Shown: piece after piece, positions 24,004-32,441 of the stretch
Position numbering within the stretch: the stretch's first letter is position 1
How the letters are laid out: every line of letters starts with the position of its first letter
From: JAWKWH01 sp040830725
GTDB lineage: Bacteria > Pseudomonadota > Alphaproteobacteria > Rhizobiales > Rhizobiaceae
DNA: 64,000 bases
Assembly: GCA_040830725.1 (NCBI GenBank)
Contig: JBFOMG010000009.1
Span: 184,226 to 248,225, forward strand
Direction of reading: 5' to 3'
Notes under the pieces: model-generated
The model's input: only the letters and a program-made list of their open reading frames with translations
Databases searched by the model: none
Told to the model about the DNA's origin: nothing
Program-made: the position numbers and the translations under genes

Positions 24004-24035
24004 AAAAAGGGGCGGGCGTTCAGGCCCGCCCCTTT
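24004..24035 (-). terminator. Rho-independent terminator or attenuator after nirS
   Basis: A perfect 12-base-pair stem (24006-24017 with 24024-24035), GGGGCGGGC-rich, with a 6-base loop. On the minus strand it is followed by TTTTT. It begins 21 bases after the nirS stop and ends before the start of the multiheme gene at 23980. It should end most nirS transcripts and let a fraction read through into the multiheme and cupredoxin genes. Confidence 0.85.
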
Positions 24036-24056
24036 GCATGTTGTATGGACGTCAGA

Positions 24057-25733
24057 TCAGGTGACGTGATTTGACCGGTTGTAGACGTTGAATTTTCCGG
24101 TCGGAGCGAAGAGCCCCTTAACACGGGCCTTCTCTTCGAGAGTCTCGGCATCGAAGATCACGATTTCACCATTGGCCTCCTTGGAGGTGGAACGATTCCA
24201 TTTGGAAACCCAGACTTCAGAGCCGTCCTGATTGAATTCGATATGAACGGCTACGCTGCCTTCTTCCTCGGTGATCTGGATCGTCTCAACGATTTCGCCT
24301 GTCTCTTTCGAGATGACCTGCACCGATTGCTGAACTTCAGGCTCGGGGTGCTTGGTCTGGTCCGCCCAAACATATTTGGAGTTCGGGTGAGTCCGGATGA
24401 AGAGCCCGGCCCCGTCGGTTTCGGTCTCGTAGCAGATCTTCCATGCGTTATCCGGATGACCTACAGGATCGTTGCCCCAAACTGTCACCATGCCGACGCC
24501 AAGGTGCGTCGTGCCGGCCACCGGTCCGCAATTCGGATCTATCCAGTTTGCACCGGGTCCGGGGTGAGGCAACGGCTGGGTGTCGATCAGTGCTTCCAGT
24601 TTCTTGGTTTCGCTGTCCATTACCACCATCTGGTTCGACGCGTTTGCGGCGATCTGGAAGTAACGGCCCGTCGGATCGAAGAAGCCGTCATGCAGGAATT
24701 TGGACGAGTTGATCTTGGTGATCTGCAGGTTGTCGAGATCCGTGTAATCGACCTGCCAAAGTTGGCCGAGTTCCTTGACCGAGACAATCCAGCTCGTTTC
24801 ATTCGGCGTCGTGTAGATGGCCGCCACACGGCTTTCTTCCACATATTCGCCGTCGATGTTCACACCACGGGTCGAGACGACCTTCTTGGGCTCCATTGTC
24901 ACAGCATCGACAATCGCGAAGTGCGGCGGCCAGTAGCCGCCACCGATCACGTATTTGCCGTCGCCCGATACGGCCACGTCGCGAGCGTCATAAGCGATCT
25001 TGACTTCCGAGACCAACATCTTGTCCGGCGTCTGCCAGAGATCGATTTTGGTCATCTTTCCGTCGCGGCCCATCGTGTACCAGAAGCGGCCGGGATGCTC
25101 AGGCTCGGTGATCTTGTGATGCTCGGAAGCCTTCAATACGTGCACGGCATATCCGGTGGGAATATGCGCCAGGACTTCTTTCGTGTCGCCGTCGACAACA
25201 GCCACTTTACCGACATCGCGCTCGATGACGACGAAGAAGTTTTCCCAGTTGCGCCCGTGCAGCGGTTCTGTCGGGTAGTCTTCAACCTCGACGTAAACCT
25301 TGCGGGTTTCCATCATCTGAGCCAACGACATTTCAGGCGGCGTTGGCGGCTCCATCATGATGTAGGTCGCCATGTCGCGAATCTCGTCCTCGGTCATGAT
25401 GTCCGAGAAGTTGTTCATGCCGCCTTCGGTGCCCCAGGCGATGATCTTCTCCAGGCGCTCTTGGCCGAGCTTCAGTGTTCCGCTCACGGTTTCCGTGCCG
25501 TCCGCGTTCTTCTTTTTGACAACTGGCAACAGGTTCTTGCCAGTGGCACCTTTCCTCAACACGCCGTGACAACCGGCGCAGCGCTCAAAATAGAGTTGTT
25601 TGGAGGCCTCAAAAGCCTCCTCGCTCAGCGTGGGCTCTTGCGCCAGTGCGGGGGAAGCCAAGCTGCCAACCAGCAGCGCCACCCCAACACCGAGCGCGCG
25701 GCCCGAAGCTGAGAAAGTGGATCCAGGGAACAT
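24057..25733 (-). CDS. nirS: Cytochrome cd1 nitrite reductase
   Basis: A 558-residue periplasmic enzyme that reduces nitrite to NO. A signal peptide (GRALGVGVALLVGSLASPAL) precedes a cytochrome c domain with CAGCHGVLRKGATG near residue 53 and a d1-heme eight-bladed propeller (VVIERDVGKVAVVDGDTKEV, FWYTMGRDGKMTKIDLWQTP). The propeller's two active-site histidine regions are visible as GTTHLGVG and VAVHIEFNQDG. The ATG at 25733 has GGAG 7 bases upstream; another ATG two codons earlier (25739) is too close to that site. A NNR-type box lies at 25794-25809. It is a NirS, not copper NirK. Confidence 0.97.
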   Translation of the reverse strand: MFPGSTFSASGRALGVGVALLVGSLASPALAQEPTLSEEAFEASKQLYFERCAGCHGVLRKGATGKNLLPVVKKKNADGTETVSGTLKLGQERLEKIIAWGTEGGMNNFSDIMTEDEIRDMATYIMMEPPTPPEMSLAQMMETRKVYVEVEDYPTEPLHGRNWENFFVVIERDVGKVAVVDGDTKEVLAHIPTGYAVHVLKASEHHKITEPEHPGRFWYTMGRDGKMTKIDLWQTPDKMLVSEVKIAYDARDVAVSGDGKYVIGGGYWPPHFAIVDAVTMEPKKVVSTRGVNIDGEYVEESRVAAIYTTPNETSWIVSVKELGQLWQVDYTDLDNLQITKINSSKFLHDGFFDPTGRYFQIAANASNQMVVMDSETKKLEALIDTQPLPHPGPGANWIDPNCGPVAGTTHLGVGMVTVWGNDPVGHPDNAWKICYETETDGAGLFIRTHPNSKYVWADQTKHPEPEVQQSVQVISKETGEIVETIQITEEEGSVAVHIEFNQDGSEVWVSKWNRSTSKEANGEIVIFDAETLEEKARVKGLFAPTGKFNVYNRSNHVT

Positions 25734-25793
25734 GATCATTCTCCGTGTTTCTCGTGAGACGCATGAGTTATGGAAGGCGGTCGACCGGGTATC

Positions 25794-25809
25794 CTTGACT
25801 TTGGTTAGG
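25794..25809 (-). promoter_or_regulatory. NNR/DNR-type box upstream of nirS
   Basis: CTTGACTTTGGTTAGG on the plus strand: half-site CTTGAC, 4 bases, then GTTAGG, one base different from the GTTAAG of the other three boxes. Its centre lies about 68 bases before the nirS ATG, the same spacing as at hemA and norC. Confidence 0.75.
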
Positions 25810-26002
25810 CATGCGGGGCTCACTGCACACGGCTTTAGGATTACTTGTTTGCGGTTGCGCACTGGTGTGTGCTTACCCGGCATTTCCGAACGCAGTCATT
25901 TACCGATTTCAGGTAAGCATTGGCCCTATTGCTTGTGCACCGTGATTGTTGCGACTAAACACACGGTCCAGCATTTGTGTTCGGTAGCGGGGTAATTTCG
26001 TC

Positions 26003-26461
26003 ATGATCATGTATTCGCGCGAATTGACGGTGAATTGGGGAGAATCCGACCCGTTTGGCCTGGTGTATTTTCCACTCATGCTCGCCTGGTTCAACGATAC
26101 CGAACATGATCTGTTGCGCGCAGTTGGTTTTCCGACAAACAAGATGATCGCTGAATCCCGTACCGCATTCGTGATGGGTGACGTGCATTTCAAATTCATC
26201 GGACCGGCGGCCTATGGCGACCGCGTTCGCACCATCATTCAATTGTCGAAAATGACCCGCTCCACCCTGCACTGGGATTGCAAAGCGGTCCATTCTGCTT
26301 CCGGGGAGCTGATCACTCAGGGCCGCGCGATCCGCATACACGCCCAAATCCAGGAGGACGGAAACATCAAGGCAACGCCGATCCCTGATGAAATTCGCGA
26401 CGCCTTGTCAAAACCTGGAACTCTCGTTGATCTGAAAAGCGCTCACCCGGAGTCGGATTGA
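26003..26461 (+). CDS. Acyl-CoA thioesterase, 4HBT/hot-dog family
   Basis: A 152-residue hot-dog fold protein. The region NWGESDPFGLVYFPLMLAWF near residue 11 fits the 4-hydroxybenzoyl-CoA thioesterase group, where the Asp after the W-x-x-x pattern is catalytic and D-x-x-G-x-V-Y is conserved. The rest (FVMGDVHFKFIGPAAYGDRV) also fits. It would hydrolyse an acyl- or aroyl-CoA in the cytoplasm; the substrate is not known. It is divergent from nirS and convergent with the FkbM gene, and stands alone as a transcription unit. Start could be the ATG at 26003 or 26009. Confidence 0.82.
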   Translation: MIMYSRELTVNWGESDPFGLVYFPLMLAWFNDTEHDLLRAVGFPTNKMIAESRTAFVMGDVHFKFIGPAAYGDRVRTIIQLSKMTRSTLHWDCKAVHSASGELITQGRAIRIHAQIQEDGNIKATPIPDEIRDALSKPGTLVDLKSAHPESD

Positions 26462-26479
26462 GCCGCAGCCGCTGATCAA

Positions 26480-27334
26480 TCAACTGCGTTGAAACAGGAT
26501 GTTCTCCTCGGTCTTGCCGGCAATCACGTAACCAAGCGCCTTCAATTCCGCCAAGAGATCGGTTTGCCAAAGCGGCTGATGCACGGTTTCCAAAAGCACC
26601 ACCCTTGGCCACAGATGCTCTGTATTTTCCGATCGAAACAGCGGCATCAATGCCCGGTCCTCAAAGCCTTCTATATCAATCTTGAGCAGATCGACTTGCT
26701 CTATGCCCTCGCCTTCCAGCACGCCGGTCAGCCGTTTCACCTGCACCGGCGTCATCGCTGCTCCACCACCTGCTTCGCGCAGCATTGACGACCCGCCAAT
26801 ATTGCCGCCGCCATCGGAATAAAGTTCCGCTTCGGTGTTTTCCGCCCCTACCCCGAAATTGTGCGGCCGCACCTTGTCAAATCCGTTCAGCGCGCAGTTG
26901 GTTTTGAACTTGGAAAAGGTTCGCGGGTGCGGCTCGAAGGCCAACACCGTGGCGTTTCCGCCTGTCTGTTGTGACACATAAAGCGAGTAAACACCGACAT
27001 TGGCGCCAATATCGACAAATACCATACCCGGCGTCAGAAACGGTTTCAGCAGGCGGCGCTCTTCGGCCTCGGGCAATCGTGACCTGCCGACTGCAATACG
27101 ATCGCAGCGATTTTCGGAAGGCCAGGCCCGAACCTTTAGGCCCTCGGCCATCACATCGAACGGGCCGGGGAACCGGCGTGCCAGTCGTTTTCGAAACCAT
27201 TTTCGTTTTGCGTGGGACAACCATCGTGCGGTCGCAAGTTTCCATGCTATCCGAGCGGAAAGTGATGGAGAAAACCGCCCAAACGGACTGGTCAGATACT
27301 GATCATCCAATTCAGGGCCGGTCTGCTTGGTCAC
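26480..27334 (-). CDS. FkbM-family SAM-dependent methyltransferase
   Basis: A 284-residue protein with the FkbM methyltransferase core: the SAM loop GMVFVDIGANVGVYSLYVSQ near residue 102, then VLAFEPHPRTFSKFKTN, and DLLKIDIEGFEDRALMP near residue 216. The basic N-terminal region (KRKWFRKRLARRF) could bind membrane or substrate. FkbM enzymes O-methylate sugars or polyketide-type hydroxyls. Its start overlaps the stop of the MscS-family gene by 1 base (TGATG), so the two are translated together. It could act on the glycan made by the neighbouring glycosyltransferases; this is inference. Confidence 0.87.
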   Translation of the reverse strand: MTKQTGPELDDQYLTSPFGRFSPSLSARIAWKLATARWLSHAKRKWFRKRLARRFPGPFDVMAEGLKVRAWPSENRCDRIAVGRSRLPEAEERRLLKPFLTPGMVFVDIGANVGVYSLYVSQQTGGNATVLAFEPHPRTFSKFKTNCALNGFDKVRPHNFGVGAENTEAELYSDGGGNIGGSSMLREAGGGAAMTPVQVKRLTGVLEGEGIEQVDLLKIDIEGFEDRALMPLFRSENTEHLWPRVVLLETVHQPLWQTDLLAELKALGYVIAGKTEENILFQRS

Positions 27335-29745
27335 TATCTTTCGGTTCCGACCGGCTCTGCCACTTTTGCGCCGTCATCGATGGCTGAGCGTACCGAACCG
27401 GCGATGGCCTCGCGATCCTCCTCGCTCAGTTCGTCGGCCTTCTTGCCATCCGCCAGCCGAACCGTGACTTCACGATGGGCAAAATTGATGCCCTCTCGCT
27501 CGAAAAGCTCGCGAATCTCAGCATAAATCACTTTTCGTGCCACGAACTGATCGCCGGGTTTGGTCATGAACTTGACCCGGATGATCATGGCTGAATCTTC
27601 CATGGCGTAGACGCCCTGAGATTTCAGCGGCTGAATGAACATGTGGCCAATCACTTCGTGTTCGAGCAAGCGCTGGCCAAGCTTCTTCACCAGTTTGCGA
27701 ACCTTCTCGACATCGGTGTCGTAGGTCAGCCGCAATGGCAGTTTCATCATCACCCAGTCGCGGGAGAAGTTGGTCAGTTGCTGAATCTCACCGAAGGGAA
27801 CCGTATGCACGGCGCCAAGATGGTGGCGAAGCTGAAAGGAACGAACGGAGATCTTCTCAATCACGCCCTTTACCGTTCCAACTTCAATATATTCACCCTT
27901 TCGGAAAGCATCGTCGATCAGGAAGAACACACCGGAGAACATGTCCCGGATGAGCGTTTGTGCGCCAAAGCCGATGGCAAGACCGATCACACCCGCACCA
28001 GCGAACAGCGGCGCGACGTTGACGCCCATATAGGACAACACAATCATGCCGACGACGATCACAAGCGTGCTGACCACCACATTTCGGACAATCGGCAGAA
28101 GCGTTGCCAATCGCGACTGCCCTACTCCGCCTTCGCTGTCTCCTTCTCCGGGCGCAGCCGGCGTGTCGTCAAGCGAGCCGCCTTCTTCAATGATCTTCTG
28201 GTCAACAAAGGTGTTGAACGAGCGGATCGCAAATATCGCGACGAGAATGACGAGCAGGATATCCAGTGCTGCCTGCAGCGGGTGGCCGCCATCGCGGCCG
28301 ATGTCGACACCCCAGATTCGGGACAATTCCCCAACGCAAACCACCAGAATGGCGGCTGCAACGCTTTTTTCGAAGAAACCCTTGAAAATCGGACGGTATT
28401 CCGTATCCGCCTCCGGTTTTTCTTCCGCCTGGTAGACAATCATCTCCTCGCCGTCGTCGATCATGTCGTCGGCGTCATCAATCTTGTCCATGGGCGGTTT
28501 GTTGGCCGCTTCGCGCTGCCGCGCCTCGCGGCTTTCCTGCAAGTGCCGCAACAGCCGGTCGCGCATGAAGCGTTTCTCGCGGCGCTGGTAGATCAATTCG
28601 ATGATCAATATTGCCAGCGCGTAGGCAAAAATTGCGCCGATGAAAATGATGATCGGCGCAGCAACAAGAATGTAACCGTCCGGAAGATCGAGGCTGAGAC
28701 GGAAAGTACTGACCGCCCATGCGGCCGCGAGATAGATCAATATGGCCGGCAGCGCGATTCTGCCCAGGACTTCCAGTACTTTTGCCCGATCGCCATTGGT
28801 GTCTCGCCCGCGAATTATCTCAACAAGGTCATGACGATGACGAACAGAGATGAAACCGATCAGGGTCGCACTTATTCCCGATCCGATGATGTAGGCAAAG
28901 CTGTGAATATCGCGGCTTACGCCCAAGCCCAGGATCCACTGACAAAATCCGAACATGACCACTGAGATGGCGACCACCACGTACCAGTCGCGGTATATTT
29001 TTCTCGCCCGGTCATCCCTCAGATTGATCATTCTCAGATTGGGCGAATCAGGAACGAATACGTTGAAGAAGATCACGTAGCGCAAAATCCGGTAGATCGC
29101 GTAGCTAAGCGCGATTGTGTAAACGGTCATGCGCGATGGTTCGTGTTGTGGATCGAAGATCAGCAGCACCAGGATTGCAGCACCGAACATGATAGCAGTG
29201 GACACAAGCAGCAGTGTAGAGCGAGCCAGAAGGAAACCGAGCTTTTGTGCGCGCGTCGGATTTGGCCGTTCGCGCGAAGACCGGGCGTATTCGCGCATAA
29301 AACCGGTAATCAGCTTGTAAATGCCCAAGCCGATCATCAATCCACCAACCGCTGTGATTACTGCGATGATGATCCAGTTGAGGGATCCGTCGGGGCTAGC
29401 AGCTTTAAGTGTTTCGTCAAACTCTTTGAAAAAATTGCGTGATTTCATCACCATGACACGCAGATTTTCGCGCGCTTGCACCAAGGCCTGCCCTGTCATG
29501 GGCATGGATTGTGCTTCGTCATCCGCTTCGTCCATCCCAGGCGGATTGATGACGATTATGGTTGAGCCGTCTTCGCGTGCCTTGCCAATCAGCGTGTCGA
29601 GGTCGCTGCTTTCCGGAGTAGAGGTCAATCCGTCGAGCAAGCCTGCCTGGGCGTAGGGTGTGGTAACGTGCCCGGCCAACAGGATCACTGCCGTCAAGAC
29701 GAGCAATTGCAGAAACTTGCTGATGCACCAATTCCGCTGGGGCAT
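27334..29745 (-). CDS. MscS-family mechanosensitive ion channel, large form
   Basis: An 803-residue channel with signal peptide (LQLLVLTAVILLAGHVTTPY), a periplasmic stretch, and about ten membrane segments before the conserved MscS pore. The pore helix is rich in Gly and Ala (PLFAGAGVIGLAIGFGAQTL), followed by FSGVFFLIDDAFRKGEYIEV and the cytoplasmic beta domain. A long acidic cytoplasmic loop (DKIDDADDMIDDGEEM) lies between segments. It is much longer than E. coli MscS (286) and fits the large multi-TM subfamilies. The ATG at 29745 has AAGGA upstream, so the reading to 29847 is not used. A physiological link with FkbM is unclear apart from coupled translation. Confidence 0.9.
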   Translation of the reverse strand: MPQRNWCISKFLQLLVLTAVILLAGHVTTPYAQAGLLDGLTSTPESSDLDTLIGKAREDGSTIIVINPPGMDEADDEAQSMPMTGQALVQARENLRVMVMKSRNFFKEFDETLKAASPDGSLNWIIIAVITAVGGLMIGLGIYKLITGFMREYARSSRERPNPTRAQKLGFLLARSTLLLVSTAIMFGAAILVLLIFDPQHEPSRMTVYTIALSYAIYRILRYVIFFNVFVPDSPNLRMINLRDDRARKIYRDWYVVVAISVVMFGFCQWILGLGVSRDIHSFAYIIGSGISATLIGFISVRHRHDLVEIIRGRDTNGDRAKVLEVLGRIALPAILIYLAAAWAVSTFRLSLDLPDGYILVAAPIIIFIGAIFAYALAILIIELIYQRREKRFMRDRLLRHLQESREARQREAANKPPMDKIDDADDMIDDGEEMIVYQAEEKPEADTEYRPIFKGFFEKSVAAAILVVCVGELSRIWGVDIGRDGGHPLQAALDILLVILVAIFAIRSFNTFVDQKIIEEGGSLDDTPAAPGEGDSEGGVGQSRLATLLPIVRNVVVSTLVIVVGMIVLSYMGVNVAPLFAGAGVIGLAIGFGAQTLIRDMFSGVFFLIDDAFRKGEYIEVGTVKGVIEKISVRSFQLRHHLGAVHTVPFGEIQQLTNFSRDWVMMKLPLRLTYDTDVEKVRKLVKKLGQRLLEHEVIGHMFIQPLKSQGVYAMEDSAMIIRVKFMTKPGDQFVARKVIYAEIRELFEREGINFAHREVTVRLADGKKADELSEEDREAIAGSVRSAIDDGAKVAEPVGTER

Positions 29746-29801
29746 ACCGGAGTCCTTTTTGCGAGCGAGCGGTATCATTTTCGCGCCTGTTTGCCGTTTA
29801 T

Positions 29802-29828
29802 AGCCCAATATCACCATAAAATTGGGCT
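29802..29828. repeat. Inverted repeat upstream of the MscS gene
   Basis: AGCCCAAT (29802-29809) and ATTGGGCT (29821-29828) form a perfect 8-base inverted repeat with an 11-base spacer, 57 to 83 bases before the MscS ATG. It could be an operator or a hairpin in the leader. No T-run follows it. Confidence 0.4.
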
Positions 29829-30012
29829 TGCCATGGTTCAAATACAATCACGTAGCCGATGATTAGTCCGCCGGCCTGTTCACGCAGCCGAGAGCACTGC
29901 CAACGCGAACTGCGGGACAGGCGGTGCTGTGTTGGTAAAGGGCACGACAAGCTGGTTTCCATCGTGTGAACAATCCACTATAGCTGCCCCAAACATCAAC
30001 TTCGGGCTGGCC

Positions 30013-31194
30013 TTGACGCATTCGGCACGCATATTTCTGTACAGTCATGATACTTTCGGTCTTGGTCATTTGCGCCGGAACCGGAAAATCGCGCGGGCAA
30101 TTCTGACTCAGATCCCGGATGCCAAGGTCATGCTCGCGACCGGTTCTGAACTGGCAGCAGAGTTTTCTGAAATCCCCGGTATGGAACTGGTCCGGCTGCC
30201 TTCAGTGACCAAGCTGGCCGACGGAACATACATCGCGTCCGACCCCGCCTGCTCGATAGAGGAAACTATCAACCGCCGATCGTCCGTTCTGAACCGATCA
30301 GTATCGCAGTTCCGGCCCGACATCTTCATTGCGGACAAGGAACCATTGGGCCTTCATGGCGAATTGGAGCCAACGCTCACTGCTCTCGACAGTCAGGTAA
30401 CAAAGATCCTTGGTCTTCGCGACATTCTGGATGATCGCGAAATTCTTCGTGCGGAGTGGAACAACCGTGGAGTTTCCGGTCGTATCGGTGATTTGTACGA
30501 CGAGATCTGGATCTACGGTCCGCAGTGGTTCCATGAACCGCTGGAAGGATTGAACCTGCCAGAGAAGGTACAACACAAGTGCCGCTACTTGGGATTTTTG
30601 GGATCTGGCCGAAAGGCCGTCGAAAGCGGTCCATCCGGAATGGGCGACCTCCACATCCTTGTTACGGCGGGTGGCGGCGAGGATGGTGCAGGATTAATGG
30701 AGCGTGTTTTGGCGGTCTGCGAATCTGGCGTAAAACTGGAACGGAAACTTGTCCTGCTGCTCGGCCCGCTAATTGATGTCGCCGACCGCGAGCGCATTTG
30801 TTCCCGGGCCGCAAGGTTTCACAATGTCGAAGTGGTCGACTTCGAGTCCGACCCTACCCAATTGCTGGAAGATGCCGCCGCTGTTGTTGCGATGTGCGGC
30901 TACAATACGTTTTGCGAGATACTTGAAGCAAAAAAGCCTGTCTTGTTCGTACCGCGCGAGGCACCGCGAAAAGAACAATTAATCCGCGCGACAAGGGCTG
31001 CCGAGTTAAATGCTGCGGAGCTGATGAGGTTCGAAGAGGCTGCCGATACGGCAGAATTTGCAAACCGAATCAACGGCTTGATATATCGACCTTCACACTC
31101 GTGGTCACGAGAGTTTGTTTTTGACGGCCTCGATAAATTGGGTGCCCGGGTTTCTGAGCTGGTTGCACAAAGAAATCTGGCTGCTGCGCAATGA
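30013..31194 (+). CDS. GT28/MurG-like glycosyltransferase (COG4671 type), first copy
   Basis: A roughly 393-residue predicted glycosyltransferase. It starts near THSARIFLYSHDTFGLGHLR, the typical N-terminus of the COG4671 group, and has DIFIADKEPLGLHGELE in the N-terminal domain. The C-terminal nucleotide-sugar site is seen as ILVTAGGGEDGAG and CGYNTFCEILEAKKPVLFVP. The start is unclear: a TTG at 30013 fits the family best, while a GTG at 29929 gives 28 extra residues without homology. It overlaps the next gene by 4 bases and heads a run of four glycosyltransferases. The acceptor and donor sugars cannot be read from the sequence. Confidence 0.82.
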   Translation: MTHSARIFLYSHDTFGLGHLRRNRKIARAILTQIPDAKVMLATGSELAAEFSEIPGMELVRLPSVTKLADGTYIASDPACSIEETINRRSSVLNRSVSQFRPDIFIADKEPLGLHGELEPTLTALDSQVTKILGLRDILDDREILRAEWNNRGVSGRIGDLYDEIWIYGPQWFHEPLEGLNLPEKVQHKCRYLGFLGSGRKAVESGPSGMGDLHILVTAGGGEDGAGLMERVLAVCESGVKLERKLVLLLGPLIDVADRERICSRAARFHNVEVVDFESDPTQLLEDAAAVVAMCGYNTFCEILEAKKPVLFVPREAPRKEQLIRATRAAELNAAELMRFEEAADTAEFANRINGLIYRPSHSWSREFVFDGLDKLGARVSELVAQRNLAAAQ

Positions 31195-32441
31195 ATACAA
31201 TCGCGGTTGTTTTGAAGGGCTATCCCCGCCTTTCCGAGACCTTTATTGCGCAGGAATTGCTCGAATTGGAGCGCGCTGGATTTCGCCTCAGGCTTTTTTC
31301 GATGCGTCATCCTACTGACCGGAAAACGCATCCGATCAACGATGAAATCAAGGCGCCCGTCATTTATCTACCGGAATATCTGTACCAGGAACCGCTTCGT
31401 GTATTCCGCTCGTGGCTGCGTGCGCGCAAATTACCCGGATATCGAAAGGCTCTGAAGGTCTGGATTGCCGACCTGCGCCGCGATTTGACGCCGAACCGTA
31501 TTCGCCGATTTGGCCAGGCGCTGGTTCTGGCCTGCGAACTGCCGAATGACGTGGCCCGCCTTTATGGACATTTCATTCACACTCCCGGGTCGGTGACGCG
31601 ATATACACATTTGATGACCGGATTGCCTTGGAGTTGCTCAGCGCATGCGAAGGATATCTGGACCTCTCCGGACTGGGAATTGTCTGAAAAACTCGATTCT
31701 GCAAGCTGGACAGCAACCTGCACAGCGGCCGGTCACCGGCAATTGCAAAGCCTGGCGCAAGTCCCGCAAAATGTGCACCTGATTTACCATGGACTTGATT
31801 TGCAGCGTTTTCCCGAACCAGCTGAATACGGTTCGCAGCGGGATGGCAGTGATCCCTCCAACCCGGTGAAAATCGTCACTGTTGGCAGGGCGGTCGAGAA
31901 GAAGGGGCTCGACACGTTGGTGGATGCCTTGTCGACTTTGCCGGGCGACTTGAATTGGAGCTGGACCCACATTGGCGGCGGAACGCTGTCGGATGCGCTG
32001 AAGTCCCAGGTGGAAAGATTGGAACTTTCGGACCGGGTGAAGTTTCTCGGGTCTCAACCGCAAACCAAGGTTATCGAGCAATATCGATCTTCTGACCTGT
32101 TTGTCCTTCCGTGCCGGATTGCAGCCGATGGCGACCGTGATGGTCTGCCCAACGTACTGGTCGAAGCCGCCAGTCAGAAGCTTGCCTGCGTATCGACGCC
32201 GATTTCCGGTATCGTCGAACTGTTCACGGATGAAAGTGATGGATTACTGGTCGAGCCGGACAATATTGCCGCACTGTCCGCCGCTATCGAACGCCTGGCA
32301 CGCGACCCCGCCCTGCGGCACGAACTGGGCAAAGCCGCAGCCGACCGCGTACGCGCCGAGTTTGACGCCCGGCAAACCATCCACAAACTGACCGGCCTCT
32401 TTCTCGCGAGTGGTGTCAAACCGGAACTGATCGAGGCTTAG
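31191..32441 (+). CDS. GT4-family glycosyltransferase, first copy
   Basis: A 416-residue GT-B fold glycosyltransferase. The N-terminal domain begins IAVVLKGYPRLSETFIAQEL, typical of GT4 enzymes acting in exopolysaccharide synthesis. The C-terminal donor domain has KIVTVGRAVEKKGLDTLVDA, DLFVLPCRIAADGDRDGLPN and VLVEAASQKLACVSTPISGI, which includes the E-x7-E-like retaining motif. It is coupled to the upstream COG4671-type gene by a 4-base overlap, and its stop abuts the start of the next gene. Confidence 0.9.
   Translation: MNTIAVVLKGYPRLSETFIAQELLELERAGFRLRLFSMRHPTDRKTHPINDEIKAPVIYLPEYLYQEPLRVFRSWLRARKLPGYRKALKVWIADLRRDLTPNRIRRFGQALVLACELPNDVARLYGHFIHTPGSVTRYTHLMTGLPWSCSAHAKDIWTSPDWELSEKLDSASWTATCTAAGHRQLQSLAQVPQNVHLIYHGLDLQRFPEPAEYGSQRDGSDPSNPVKIVTVGRAVEKKGLDTLVDALSTLPGDLNWSWTHIGGGTLSDALKSQVERLELSDRVKFLGSQPQTKVIEQYRSSDLFVLPCRIAADGDRDGLPNVLVEAASQKLACVSTPISGIVELFTDESDGLLVEPDNIAALSAAIERLARDPALRHELGKAAADRVRAEFDARQTIHKLTGLFLASGVKPELIEA

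Noticed and set aside
24243..25712. 489-codon open frame on the plus strand opposite nirS
   Set aside because: It mirrors nirS across its whole length, has no homology I can see and no ribosome site. It is a codon-bias shadow of a certain gene.
27643..28965. 440-codon open frame on the plus strand opposite the MscS gene
   Set aside because: The minus-strand product has clear channel motifs over the same stretch; the plus-strand protein looks like a random translation rich in H, R and Q.
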